Positions 38,206-49,111 of a DNA stretch of 64,000 bases are shown in pieces. The position numbers and the translations under genes were made by a program. A model generated the notes under the pieces. That model was not told where the DNA came from and made no database searches. It saw only the letters and a list, made by a program, of their open reading frames with translations. Where the stretch lies: NCBI RefSeq assembly GCF_000422585.1, contig NZ_KE383879.1, forward strand, positions 94,660 through 158,659, written 5' to 3'. This DNA comes from Hugenholtzia roseola DSM 9546 (GTDB lineage Bacteria > Bacteroidota > Bacteroidia > Cytophagales > Bernardetiaceae). Numbering within the stretch: position 1 is the stretch's first letter; each line of letters starts with the position of its first letter.

Positions 38206-38236
38206 CACCCTACCCAATTCGCTTGCAGGCAGGGTG
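38206..38236 (-). terminator. Terminator of the DUF937-like gene
   Basis: On the minus strand CACCCTGCC pairs with GGTAGGGTG around a 13-base loop and is followed by TTTTGTTTTT. It lies between the stop at 38341 and the start of the desaturase gene, so the two genes are probably separate units. Confidence 0.7.
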
Positions 38237-38340
38237 AGAGCTATCACCGCATTTTCCCAAAACTCGAAAACAGAGCAGAGGGTTATCAGAAAAGAAAAAA
38301 ACGCGCTTTGGTTGCAAAAATAAATCTAAAAAAAGATAGG

Positions 38341-38826
38341 CTATTTGAAAAAGCCCGACAAACCGCCGCCATCTTTTTTATCGCCACCTAAAAACGAACC
38401 CAAGATATTGCCCACATTCGAGAGCAGGCTGCCGCTATCCATACCCATCATATCGAGCAAGGATTTTTCATTTTCAGCCGTCCCTGTTTCCTTAGAAGCA
38501 AACTTTTGCATCAGGAAAGGCACGACAATATGCGCCACTTTCTCCGCTGTCTGCGGCTCTACGCCTACTTTTTCGGCTACGGTATGAGAAAAATTTTTGG
38601 TCAGCCGTTGGATTGTTGGATTTTGCATATTCAGAGGCGCATTGCCATTGAAAAGGCTCAAAAGGTCGCCCAAATTGCCATTGATGGCTTCCTCTTTCAC
38701 CGTTTCGGTGAGTGAATCTTGCGCTACTTCAATCGACTTTTCAGCCTGCGTTGCGTTGAGTCCCGCCTGCGATTGTAGCGTTGCGCCCAATTCTTTTTGT
38801 GCTAAACTAATGATTTGGTCTATCAT
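38341..38826 (-). CDS. DUF937/DUF2780-like protein
   Basis: 161 residues. N-terminal amphipathic helices (QIISLAQKELGATLQSQ) are followed by a Leu/Asn-rich region (NGNLGDLLSLFNG) and a helix pair with HTVAEKVGVEPQTAEKVAHIVVPFLMQKF. It ends in a Gly-rich tail with GSFLGGDKKDGGGLSGFFK. This resembles YidB/DUF937-type proteins, which share the Gly-rich C terminus and helical repeat and have no known biochemical role. There is no signal peptide. Confidence 0.65.
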   Translation of the reverse strand: MIDQIISLAQKELGATLQSQAGLNATQAEKSIEVAQDSLTETVKEEAINGNLGDLLSLFNGNAPLNMQNPTIQRLTKNFSHTVAEKVGVEPQTAEKVAHIVVPFLMQKFASKETGTAENEKSLLDMMGMDSGSLLSNVGNILGSFLGGDKKDGGGLSGFFK

Positions 38827-38953
38827 GGTAAAAATATTAGAAAGTATGTAAAATAAGCAAGATTTTTAGAAAACAAACGCGCTTTACAAAGAAATCCCAC
38901 TCTCAAAGGTAATCATTTTAAGAGATTTTACCAAACCAAAGGCATAGAAAAGT

Positions 38954-39127
38954 AGTAATGTTAAGTGCTGCGAAAAGCCTTGTCCTATCAAATGAGAGGC
39001 AAAATAAAATTTGGTTTTGAAACCCTGTTTTTGGGTATGGAAACCTTTTTTTATTTCAATCTCACTACGGACAAGGCATTGTCTTGTCCCTACGTTTGAA
39101 TCTAACTTTTGGAATTTAACCTCACTG
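38954..39127. mobile_element. MITE-like element A5, full copy
   Basis: About 174 bp, in the opposite orientation to A2 and A3. The left end is AGTAATGTTAAGTGCTGCGA and the right end, read inversely, is GCAGTGAGGTTAAATTCCAA. The centre has GACAAGGCATTGTCTTGTC. An open frame at 38884-39171 covers it but is an artefact. Confidence 0.75.
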
Positions 39128-39196
39128 CATAGGAAAGTAGGGGCGCGAACGGCAAAGATGCTCGAAAGCAATTCTAAAAATTTGCTTTCTTTTTTC

Positions 39197-41431
39197 TCAA
39201 TGCAGGATTATTTTTTCTTCGGATTGCCGCTGCCCTTCTTTTGTAATTAAAATCAAACTATAACTATGTTCGCCTGATTCTAAGATTTGTTGTTGTTCTG
39301 CTAAGAAAGAGCCATCTTCTTGTGCCGTATAATTGAGATTGCCCACTAATTTGCCGTCGCGCATCAACAAAAGAGAGAGGATAGGGTCTGATGTATGAAT
39401 TTTTACCCTTATCAGATAACTATTTTCTGAAATTTCTTTCTGACTTTCTACAAAATCGAGCCACTCGAAAGTAGAAGTTTGAGAAGGCGAAGTTTCTGTT
39501 TTTAAAACCTGCTGAATAGGGCTATCGGTTTCTATTTTTGGGTCTGAATTTGTAGGGTTATTTTCTTGAAAATCAGCATTTTGTGGGATTTCTTTTTGTG
39601 GCGTTTGTATCAAAATTTCTAATTGCGATTCTTTGCCCTGCGCATTTTTAGCCAACAAAACAATGCGATTTTCGCCTGCTTCTAAATGCACATCTGCAAA
39701 CAAACGGTAGGGACAATCCGCCTCATTTTGCTTTTCCAAGCCCGTTTTGGCTGTTTGTAAAACCCCATTTCGCAAGACCTCAAAACTTGCAGGCTCTTGT
39801 GTAGCCTTCAAACAAGTTTCCAAACGAAAAATTTGCGCATCAAGTAGCAAAGGATTTGCATAGTTTTCTTTCCAACTCAATAAAAAAGGTGCATTTTCGG
39901 CTGCATTTTCAAGCGGCATAGAAGCAAGCAGGATACGCGGCTCACTTCTGCTCTCACCTGCGCTATTTTTTGCACGTACTTCTACTTGATTTTCAACACT
40001 TTGCGGTACAAATTTTATTTTGAGAAGATACGGACATTGTGCAGGATTATACTCGCTCAATTGGTAGTCTGATTTAGACAAAGCACGATTATTGACCCAA
40101 ACTTCCACATTTTCTAAGTTGGCTTGCGAAGCAATGCAAATTTCGCAATTCGCCTCCGAAGTGGCAGCGGATAGCGTACTTCGTTTTTCGGTGGGTGTAA
40201 GCCAATTAAAAGTAGGTTTTTCTACTGAAATTGAAACTAAACTATCACTTTTTGGAAATTCTACTGTAATGACACGCGGTTCAGAAAGGGCTTCGCCTGC
40301 CTGATTATAGACTTTCAAGACGATTTTATTTTCACCTTCTACCAGTTGTAGGGCATCTTTGAAAAGAAAAGGGCAATTTTGCGAACTTTGTTTTATGATA
40401 TTTGTGCTGCTTTTAGCAAAAATATCATTGATAAAAACATCTACTTTTTGAATTTCGGTGTCGCTTTTCAAACAGGTTTGTATGTTGAAAAAAGTCTTGC
40501 TCCATTTGATTTGTGCCACAAAAGGCTCTACCCAACGCATCTGGGCAGGTGTAGCCTGCGTTTGGGGCTGATACAAAAAAAGACGGCTTTCGCGTAAAAC
40601 TTCACCGTCTGCATCTTTTAATACAATTTCTACTCTATTTTCTCCTAAAACGCAATAAACTTTCCCTTTTAACATAAATTGATTGAGGTGAGTTTGGTCT
40701 TGGAAAAACTCAAAATAGGCTCTATCCACAGGCAGCCCATTTAAAAAAACCTCCGACTCTGTAATTTTTTCGGGACACGCGATTCCTATTTCCAACTGCA
40801 ATTCTTCGTCGGCAATGTTATTTAGCTCCTCTAAGGCATTTTTCCAGTAAGTAAGGGGGGCTTGCTTGGCTTGGGTAGGGTCGAAAATAGCGGCATAGTG
40901 CAGCAAATAAGTTTCTACACAGGTACTAAGGGCTTTTTCTGCTGATAGGTAATCCTCCTCAAAAGGCACTTCGGAAAGTGGCTTGGCTTCATGTTTTTTC
41001 ATCAAATCGCCACCTTTTTCATAGATAATCTTTTTTTCTTCATATTTTATTTTTGCTAAAAGCCAATTTTGAGGGTCTATTTTCCAATGATAGCCTTCGC
41101 CTTTGGTCGCATGTAAAATTTTAATTTCCAAAAGATTTTCTTTTTCTCTTAAATCTTTAAAAATAAGCGAACCATTGTGTAACAAAGCCAAGCCTTCATA
41201 CGTGCCATCTTCCGACATTTGCATCACACGCACGTTGAGAGCCAGCCTATCTGCCTGCACAGGGCTATTTTGCAGCGTCCAATGGTACTCTTTTTCTTTG
41301 ACTTTGGTGATGCCATTGAGGTTAATATCTTGCGCCTTAGCTGCGGTCAGGAAAAAAAACAAGGTAAAGAAAGCAAGAATGCCTCTTTTTTTTGTTTTCA
41401 AAGTAGCGATTGTATTAAACTTTTTTTTCAT
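39197..41431 (-). CDS. Secreted protein with five Ig-like repeats
   Basis: 744 residues from the ATG at 41431. The signal peptide has hydrophobic GILAFFTLFFFLTAAKAQ, cleavage near 34. After an N-terminal region (about 35-200) come about five repeats of 90-110 residues. Each has a QxxxCLxxxxE-like strand, a V-F/W-I/V-N-x segment, an NCPYLL or NCPFLF segment, and an E-N-(K/R)-I-V-L-(K/L)-A-K-N-(A/S)-x-G strand before an Arg/Glu/Pro-rich linker. Paired cysteines in repeats two to four suggest one disulfide per repeat. This is the look of bacterial Ig-like folds in surface proteins. The last repeat lacks the cysteines. No catalytic domain is seen; the role is unknown, probably structural or adhesive. 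Confidence 0.75.
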   Translation of the reverse strand: MKKKFNTIATLKTKKRGILAFFTLFFFLTAAKAQDINLNGITKVKEKEYHWTLQNSPVQADRLALNVRVMQMSEDGTYEGLALLHNGSLIFKDLREKENLLEIKILHATKGEGYHWKIDPQNWLLAKIKYEEKKIIYEKGGDLMKKHEAKPLSEVPFEEDYLSAEKALSTCVETYLLHYAAIFDPTQAKQAPLTYWKNALEELNNIADEELQLEIGIACPEKITESEVFLNGLPVDRAYFEFFQDQTHLNQFMLKGKVYCVLGENRVEIVLKDADGEVLRESRLFLYQPQTQATPAQMRWVEPFVAQIKWSKTFFNIQTCLKSDTEIQKVDVFINDIFAKSSTNIIKQSSQNCPFLFKDALQLVEGENKIVLKVYNQAGEALSEPRVITVEFPKSDSLVSISVEKPTFNWLTPTEKRSTLSAATSEANCEICIASQANLENVEVWVNNRALSKSDYQLSEYNPAQCPYLLKIKFVPQSVENQVEVRAKNSAGESRSEPRILLASMPLENAAENAPFLLSWKENYANPLLLDAQIFRLETCLKATQEPASFEVLRNGVLQTAKTGLEKQNEADCPYRLFADVHLEAGENRIVLLAKNAQGKESQLEILIQTPQKEIPQNADFQENNPTNSDPKIETDSPIQQVLKTETSPSQTSTFEWLDFVESQKEISENSYLIRVKIHTSDPILSLLLMRDGKLVGNLNYTAQEDGSFLAEQQQILESGEHSYSLILITKEGQRQSEEKIILH

Positions 41432-41650
41432 AATGCAAAGCATTTATAGACTTTTGGAAGGAAAAAAAGAACAAGCGAGCAGGCAATTTTAGCCTTTTTT
41501 AAGAAAGAGCAAGTTACTAAAAATAATACAAAACAACGCAAACTTTCACTAAAAAAAATAAAACCTTCTAAGGGCTTCTCCTTATTCGTATTTTTTAAGC
41601 GCAAGCCACAATTTTAACACTTATTAACTATTTCAAATCGTTTAAAAATC

Positions 41651-41658
41651 TATCTTTG
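41651..41658 (+). promoter_or_regulatory. Putative -7 promoter element of the first TlpA-like gene
   Basis: TATCTTTG matches TAnnTTTG exactly, 27 bases before the ATG at 41685. No clear -33 element is visible. Confidence 0.5.
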
Positions 41659-41684
41659 TTTTTCTTCATACTAAAAAATGCCTT

Positions 41685-43112
41685 ATGAAAAAATTATGGT
41701 TCATTTGCCTTTTAAGTCTGATTTCGGTAGCGAAGGCACAAAAAACTACCGTTTCGTTTTCGCTGCCTGAAACGGAAAAGTGGCAACTTTCACGCGCTCC
41801 GCACGCGCTACATTATCACCCCGCCATTCCCGAACTTAGCGATACTGTTTTCTTTGAAAAAAGAGGGAACAACCTTTGGGAAGCCACTTTCGAGGGCGAA
41901 AAAATGCCACAAACTTGGTATTTGAACGGGGAAAAAGTGATGTTTTATTTCTTTGTCCAAGCCGACGAAAAAATTTCAATTCGTGTAGGGGAAGATGGCG
42001 TAGTAAGTTTTGAAAGTGGTAAATGGCAGGCGCAAAATCAATACTTTCACAAACAAAACGACATTTTGCAAGCCACACTTTCCGACTTATATCCAAAAGA
42101 ACCCAAAGATTTTGTAAAAAATTTGTATCAACTACAAGCAAAAAGGTTAGAAAACTACCACACAACCTTTCCCAAACCCGACTCTCTTTTTGACGATTTT
42201 ATGCAAATTTATTTCCAAGTAGAAACAAATCAGAGTTTAGGGGCGTATCCTTTTTTTCACAATCGCAGCACAGGAAAAGTAGAGATGGTGCGCGAAATGC
42301 CCGACGCTTATTTGGATACCTTTCCATTGGTAAAGCCTTCTAAGTATGATTTTTATCCTTATTCAGTTATTATTTCTGAACTTAGAAGCTCTTATACTCG
42401 CGATTGCAAGCAGCATACTTTGAAAAATAAGCCCATTACGGTTCTTGATAGTGATAAAAAATACAACTATTTTTTGTGTAATTATCAAAATCTAAATCAA
42501 ATTACATCTGAAAAGTTGCGCAAACTCTGTTTGCAAAATTTTCTTGCGTCGAGCCTTAGAATGTGGGAGTGGCAAGATGAGCGATTTGTCGCCCTTGCAC
42601 AACTTACGCTCGAGGAGCTAAAAAAATTAGGCATCACCGAAAAAGAAGCCACTTTTTTTAAGGTAAAATTTGCAAACTACCAAAGCCTTTCGGCAGGCAA
42701 ACCCTTCCCCGATTTTTCTTTTTTAGATAAAGACGAAAAAAGGGTAACCTTAGAAAGTTTGAAGGGAAAGGTGGTCTTGGTAGATTTTTGGGCTACTTGG
42801 TGCGCCCCTTGTGTGGCAGAATTTCCACATAGCAAAAAATTGATGCAAACGTTTGAAAATCAAGAGGTTGTATTTTTAAATATTTGCATAGATAGCAACC
42901 AAGCCGATTGGGAAAAGATGCTTACGGCACATCAATTAGGCGGAGTACAGGTTTTTGTCAGCCCCGAAGAAAGCCTGCTATTGAGAAAAAACTATCAAAT
43001 TTCAGGGATTCCACACTATTTTCTGCTCGACAAAAACGGAATCATTTTAAAAAATAAAACCATCAGACCCAGCCAAAATGCCGCCGAATTGATAGAAAAG
43101 GCGTTGGAATAA
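41685..43112 (+). CDS. Periplasmic TlpA-type thioredoxin-fold protein, copy 1
   Basis: 475 residues. A signal peptide (LWFICLLSLISVAKAQ, cleavage near 19) precedes a ~320-residue N-terminal region without a recognised name and a C-terminal thioredoxin domain (about 340-475) with active site WCAPC in FWATWCAPCVAEFP and the cis-proline in GIPHYFLLD. The domain reduces or shuttles disulfides in the periplasm, in the manner of TlpA/ResA; the large N-terminal part is of the type that often precedes such domains in Bacteroidetes. The next gene is a paralogue. A terminator separates them. Confidence 0.88.
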   Translation: MKKLWFICLLSLISVAKAQKTTVSFSLPETEKWQLSRAPHALHYHPAIPELSDTVFFEKRGNNLWEATFEGEKMPQTWYLNGEKVMFYFFVQADEKISIRVGEDGVVSFESGKWQAQNQYFHKQNDILQATLSDLYPKEPKDFVKNLYQLQAKRLENYHTTFPKPDSLFDDFMQIYFQVETNQSLGAYPFFHNRSTGKVEMVREMPDAYLDTFPLVKPSKYDFYPYSVIISELRSSYTRDCKQHTLKNKPITVLDSDKKYNYFLCNYQNLNQITSEKLRKLCLQNFLASSLRMWEWQDERFVALAQLTLEELKKLGITEKEATFFKVKFANYQSLSAGKPFPDFSFLDKDEKRVTLESLKGKVVLVDFWATWCAPCVAEFPHSKKLMQTFENQEVVFLNICIDSNQADWEKMLTAHQLGGVQVFVSPEESLLLRKNYQISGIPHYFLLDKNGIILKNKTIRPSQNAAELIEKALE

Positions 43113-43120
43113 AAAAAGAA

Positions 43121-43153
43121 AAAAGCCAACGGTAGAAAAAACTGTTGGCTTTT
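43121..43153 (+). terminator. Terminator between the two TlpA-like genes
   Basis: AAAAGCCAAC (43121-43130) pairs with GTTGGCTTTT (43144-43153), nine bases after the first stop; the T-run is within the stem end. Confidence 0.7.
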
Positions 43154-43212
43154 ATTCAAGTAGAAAATTTTTATCAATCTTTTTCGTTTTTTATTAAACT
43201 CAAAAAATCGCA

Positions 43213-44634
43213 ATGAAAAAAACAACCTTTCTTTTCGCCCTGCTTATTAGCACTTTCTTTGTAAAGGCGCAAACGGCTACCATTACCGTAAAAGTTAGCA
43301 ATCCTGACGAGATGCCAAACTTGCATGTAGCTGCCCACACTACCCACCTGACAAGTGTTAGTGGAATGGATAGCATTAGCTTTAAGCCCCTTTCGGCGGA
43401 TAAAACCCTTTGGCAGGCACGAGTTCCCAACGAAAAAGTAGAGCAATTTTGGTATCTGAAAGCAGAAGAAATGTGGCAGCCCTTTTTCTGCGCCGCCGAC
43501 GATGATATGGAATTTTTAATAGAAAAAAATCAGATAATTTTACAAAAAGGAAAACTAAAAAATCATACCGAATGTTTTAATTTTACCGATTCGATAAATT
43601 CGAAAGTCTGGTCGGAGCTGGCACTACAAAATGCAGATGATTTCACAAAAAACTTAAAAAACTATTACGATTCTCTGCTTGATGTCTTTGAAAAAGAAAC
43701 GCAATCGGAACGCACCTATCACAATGTCAATGACTTTGTACGCGCTTCTATGCAGGCTACTTATTTAGAGTGTTTGTATCGTTATCCACAAATTCGCGTT
43801 TATCTTCAAAAAATGGAAAACCCTACACCGCTGCCTGCTTCCTACTATGCAAATATTCCAAATTTTGAAATTCCAAACAATGAAAATATAATATTAAGTG
43901 ATTTATATTTGCATTATATCACATACGTATATCCCTATAAGCATTGCAAAGCAAACTATTTAGACACCAATGACAAAAAACAAATGGCAGACTTAGCGCA
44001 GTGCTATTTTGAAACGTTTAAAAAAATAGAAAATAAAAAAATTAGAAATTTAGTTTTATTAGAATATTTATGTCGCGAGGCAATGAGCTACGAATGGAAT
44101 GACGACTATGGGAATCAGGTCAGAAATGACCTTTTTAGCTACATTCCCAATCTTGATGTTTCAGACGAAGAAAAAAAACGCTTAACAGAAAAAGTGGCTG
44201 CCAGCCGTCTTTTAGCCGCAGGCAAGCCTTTCCCCGATTTTTCTTTTTTAGATAAAGACGGAAAAATGGTAACCTTAGAAAGTTTGAAGGGGAAATTGGT
44301 CTTGGTAGATTTTTGGGCTACTTGGTGCGGTCCTTGTGTGTCGGAATTTCCCGAAAGTAGGAAATTGAAAGAAAAGTTTGCAAACGAGCCTGTCGAGTTT
44401 GTTTATATTTGCATTTGGAGCGAAAAAGAAACGTGGTTGCAAGCGATTGAAAAGCATGGTTTAAAAGGACTTCACTTTTTTATACCTGAAAATGAAGTAG
44501 AAGATTTAAGGACGCGCTATCAAATTCAAGGCGTACCGACCTATTATCTGCTCGACAAAGAAGGCAACATCATTACCAAAAACGTCAGCCCCAGTGAAAA
44601 TGCTGCCGAATTGATAGAAAAGGCGTTGGAATAA
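43213..44634 (+). CDS. Periplasmic TlpA-type thioredoxin-fold protein, copy 2
   Basis: 473 residues, paralogous to the preceding gene. The signal peptide ends near residue 20 (FFVKAQ). The thioredoxin domain has WCGPC in FWATWCGPCVSEFPESRKL and cis-proline GVPTYYLLD. The segment from AGKPFPDFSFLDK through the WCxPC site and the last residues ENAAELIEKALE are almost the same in both copies, while the N-terminal ~320 residues are clearly diverged. This points to a tandem duplication with selection acting differently on the two halves. The active-site dipeptide (Gly-Pro against Ala-Pro) should shift redox potential. Confidence 0.88.
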   Translation: MKKTTFLFALLISTFFVKAQTATITVKVSNPDEMPNLHVAAHTTHLTSVSGMDSISFKPLSADKTLWQARVPNEKVEQFWYLKAEEMWQPFFCAADDDMEFLIEKNQIILQKGKLKNHTECFNFTDSINSKVWSELALQNADDFTKNLKNYYDSLLDVFEKETQSERTYHNVNDFVRASMQATYLECLYRYPQIRVYLQKMENPTPLPASYYANIPNFEIPNNENIILSDLYLHYITYVYPYKHCKANYLDTNDKKQMADLAQCYFETFKKIENKKIRNLVLLEYLCREAMSYEWNDDYGNQVRNDLFSYIPNLDVSDEEKKRLTEKVAASRLLAAGKPFPDFSFLDKDGKMVTLESLKGKLVLVDFWATWCGPCVSEFPESRKLKEKFANEPVEFVYICIWSEKETWLQAIEKHGLKGLHFFIPENEVEDLRTRYQIQGVPTYYLLDKEGNIITKNVSPSENAAELIEKALE

Positions 44635-44640
44635 AAACTT

Positions 44641-44712
44641 TTTCAATCTCACTACGGACAAGGCAGTGCCTTGTCCCTATACTTGCGCCTGATTTTTAGA
44701 ATTTGGACTCAT
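44641..44712. repeat. Partial MITE-like element A6
   Basis: TTTCAATCTCACTACGGA, the core palindrome GACAAGGCAGTGCCTTGTC, and the sequence TGATTTTTAGAATTTGG follow the right half of the family A element; the left half is missing. It starts six bases after the second TlpA stop. Confidence 0.65.
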
Positions 44713-44878
44713 CAAAACCGCCCTAAAAAATTACGCGCCTTCCTGCAAAGCGTGCAGGTTTGAAAGAGAATTTAGTTTGAAAATTTAGAGCAGTAGCGGC
44801 ATTTCCTACGTTGCGCCGAAAGGTGCGAAAAGCTAATAAAAAACTTGTCGGAGTGTGGAATTTTCGAGTTTTTTTTCG

Positions 44879-44886
44879 TATCTTTG
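44879..44886 (+). promoter_or_regulatory. Putative -7 promoter element of gyrB
   Basis: TATCTTTG, an exact TAnnTTTG match, lies 32 bases before the gyrB ATG at 44918. Confidence 0.5.
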
Positions 44887-44896
44887 TCTATTGTAA

Positions 44897-46906
<2,010 letters not shown>

Positions 46907-46943
46907 ACAAATACGATACTTTTTTACTCGCTTTTCTTACTTC

Positions 46944-46981
46944 TCAAAACGAACAGTTTTCTCCAAAGCTGTTCGTTTTGA
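46944..46981 (+). terminator. Hairpin after gyrB
   Basis: TCAAAACGAACAG pairs with CTGTTCGTTTTGA around a 12-base loop, 37 bases after the gyrB stop and 17 bases before the sigma-factor ATG. The T-run is part of the stem, so termination may be partial. Confidence 0.65.
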
Positions 46982-46998
46982 AAAATACTCCTCGCTAG

Positions 46999-47559
46999 AT
47001 GGAATCTACTAAAAACTTATCTTGCTTGCTTTCTGAAAACAATCTTTCTTATGAAAAGATTTACGAGCAGTATTTTCAGATGGTAGTACGCTATGTCCAA
47101 AAAAATAGTGGTAGCTATGAAGACGCACAAGACTTATTTCAGGATACCATTTTGGTAGTTTTGAAGAAGCTCAAACAAGATGACTTTGTACTTTCCGCTT
47201 CTCTGAAAACCTACTTGATGGCGATTGCCAAAAATTTATGGCTCAAAAGGCTAAGAGAGCAAAAAAATAGACTGCGATTTATAGAAAGCAATTCACTTTC
47301 TTTATCCGAGCAAGAAAACAGTTTGGTGCAGAATTGGATAGATGATGAAAGGGGCTATTGGGAAAGAGTACAATCTTACATGCAAAAAGTGTCAAACCAC
47401 TGTCAAAACTTGCTCAATGCCATTTTTTTTCACAACAAAAGCATAGAAGAGGTGCAAAAGGAATTTAATTATAGCACACGCCACAATGCCCAAAACCAAA
47501 AATATAAGTGTTTGGAACAGGTTAGAAAGGTAAAAGAAAAAGATTATGATGAATTGTAA
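46999..47559 (+). CDS. RNA polymerase sigma factor, ECF-like
   Basis: 186 residues. Region 2 spans about 20-95 with YVQKNSGSYEDAQDLFQDTILVVLKKL and SLKTYLMAIAKNLWLKRLR, the core-binding and -10 recognition helices. Region 4 (about 115-175) is recognisable as SIEEVQKEFNYSTRHNAQNQKYKCLEQV but is weaker than usual. It should direct polymerase to a small set of promoters. No anti-sigma factor gene is adjacent, as is common in this group. A strong hairpin follows 24 bases after the stop. Confidence 0.8.
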   Translation: MESTKNLSCLLSENNLSYEKIYEQYFQMVVRYVQKNSGSYEDAQDLFQDTILVVLKKLKQDDFVLSASLKTYLMAIAKNLWLKRLREQKNRLRFIESNSLSLSEQENSLVQNWIDDERGYWERVQSYMQKVSNHCQNLLNAIFFHNKSIEEVQKEFNYSTRHNAQNQKYKCLEQVRKVKEKDYDEL

Positions 47560-47583
47560 AAACAAAAAAATACAATACAACAA

Positions 47584-47611
47584 AAAACCTCTCCACAAAG
47601 GGAGAGGTTTT
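47584..47611 (+). terminator. Terminator of the sigma-factor gene
   Basis: AAAACCTCTCC (47584-47594) pairs with GGAGAGGTTTT (47601-47611), loop of six bases. Confidence 0.75.
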
Positions 47612-47624
47612 GGGGGTAAGATGT

Positions 47625-47878
47625 CTTTTAGAACGTTGTCGTTACAACGATAAAATCCTTAAATGCACCCCACCCCAAACCCCGCCCCCATAGGGCGGGG
47701 CTTTGATTTGGCATCATTTTTTTATGCGAGCATAAAAAAATGATTTGGTTTTCGAACCCTCCCCTATGGGGGGAGGGCAGGGTGGGGGTTCAGCAGGTTT
47801 GCGTTAGGCACAAAATCCCCTTTTTTGACCTTCTGACCGTTGTAACAACGTCGCTACAACAAAACGACTTCTAAAATT
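47625..47878. mobile_element. Palindromic island (possible MITE of a second family)
   Basis: About 250 bp with TTTTAGAA at the left end and its inverse TTCTAAAA at the right. Next to each lies a CGTTGT...ACAACG palindrome (left at 47634-47649, right at 47838-47850). Inside are three more hairpins: CCCCGCCC/GGGCGGGG (47680-47700), a 15-base perfect stem ATCATTTTTTTATGC with two-base loop (47713-47744), and CCTCCCC/GGGGAGG-type (47758-47778). No open frame of note. It has the look of a non-autonomous mobile element or an intergenic structured repeat. Confidence 0.6.
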
Positions 47879-47882
47879 GGGC

Positions 47883-48794
47883 TTATTCCTGCACTTTGAT
47901 AGTGAGGGCGGCTTGTCCGTTTGCACCTTCTTGGATACGATTGACCAAAATAAGACCAAATTTGCCTGCCTGTGTGCGGAAGGCATAAACTTTATTGACT
48001 TCTAAGGCTGTGCGTGAGCTGCTGCCTTCGCTTGCGCCGTCATTATCGGGCTGCGTACCCGCGTTGTAAGAAGTTTCGAGCTGTCTGCCGTTGGTAATGC
48101 CGTTGAAATCGTTGGTAGTCAGGGCAGTAAGTTTGAAGCGCGTGTCGTTTCTTTGCGACCAAGTGTGTACGCCATTTTCGGTAAAGTTGCTATTTGTACC
48201 ATAGATAAAATCTACCGAATTGTCGCGTGGCGAGCCTACTACTGCGCCTTGAATTGTACCGAAAAGGTAGGCAAAATCGATGTTGGCTGCATTTTGTTTG
48301 GCTTGTGCAATAGAGAAAACTTGGTCTGAACCTGCGCTGGCAAAGCTACCCTGTGCGCTGCCTTGCGCTCCTAAGGTGTAAGTGCGCACCAAAGTAGGCG
48401 TAGGGGCTTCATTGACCACAACGGTAAAGTCGGCACGACCCGAAGTACCCTCTGTGTCGGTTGCGATAAGGGTAAAGACGATTGTTTTGCCCGCATCATC
48501 GTTGGTAGTGAGGTAATCAAGACGACCTTCATGGCTGCCCGTCGAGGTAAAAGAGGAGATGGTTTGAAGGGTTACGCCTTCTTTTTGGATTTGAATTTGA
48601 TTAAGCGTGCCTTGTGTCGTTACGCTATAATTGGCAGAGGCAGTTTGTCCTACATCTACCGTTACACTTTCAGGGTTTAGAATGATAATAGGAGCAGGAA
48701 CGATGTCTTCTGTTGTGTCGCCGCAACTTGAAAGTCCGAAAGTAGCGAGCATCAAAAGCGCGAATAATTGGAAAGCATGAATTTTTTTCAGCAT
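47883..48794 (-). CDS. Lipoprotein with Ig-like domain, unknown function
   Basis: 303 residues. The signal ends in a lipobox (ATFGLSSC, Cys near residue 24), so it is predicted to be lipid-anchored. About residues 35-130 form a beta-rich Ig/cadherin-like segment (PESVTVDVGQTASANYSV through GRADFTVVVNE). The C-terminal part (about 135-303) with FASAGSDQVFSIAQAKQNAANIDFAY and ALEVNKVYAFRTQAGKFGLILV is of a kind seen repeatedly in Bacteroidetes surface lipoproteins. I cannot name the family. It is convergent with the sigma-factor gene and separated from it by the palindromic island. Confidence 0.75.
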   Translation of the reverse strand: MLKKIHAFQLFALLMLATFGLSSCGDTTEDIVPAPIIILNPESVTVDVGQTASANYSVTTQGTLNQIQIQKEGVTLQTISSFTSTGSHEGRLDYLTTNDDAGKTIVFTLIATDTEGTSGRADFTVVVNEAPTPTLVRTYTLGAQGSAQGSFASAGSDQVFSIAQAKQNAANIDFAYLFGTIQGAVVGSPRDNSVDFIYGTNSNFTENGVHTWSQRNDTRFKLTALTTNDFNGITNGRQLETSYNAGTQPDNDGASEGSSSRTALEVNKVYAFRTQAGKFGLILVNRIQEGANGQAALTIKVQE

Positions 48795-49070
48795 AGTGCT
48801 TAGATTTTTTAGTTAGTTTTTAGAAAAACAAAGACTGACTCCTAATTTTGCCCTCTCAAAAGGCGCGGCATTAGAAAAAGTCAGGTCTTTTTTGTGTGCT
48901 GCAATATTTGAGCCAAATAAGAAAAGATGGTATTTTATCTTTTCAAAATTGCACTTTAAAAAGATAAAATGCTGATTTTGAGGCATAAAATCGGTATTTT
49001 AAAACAAAGGGCGCGTTTTAGGGTTCTATGCAAGAGTTTTCTTTTTCGAGTAATTTTGAGTAGAAACGCC

Positions 49071-49078
49071 TACCTTTG
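49071..49078 (+). promoter_or_regulatory. Putative -7 promoter element of hemH
   Basis: TACCTTTG matches TAnnTTTG exactly, 33 bases before the chosen ATG at 49112; it argues against the TTG at 49076, which lies inside it. Confidence 0.55.
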
Positions 49079-49111
49079 TGGGCTTCTCATTCTGGCAATT
49101 CTATCTTTTGT

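Noticed and set aside
38884-39171. 95-codon minus-strand frame
   Set aside because: Lies mostly within MITE-like element A5; sequence is explained by the repeat.
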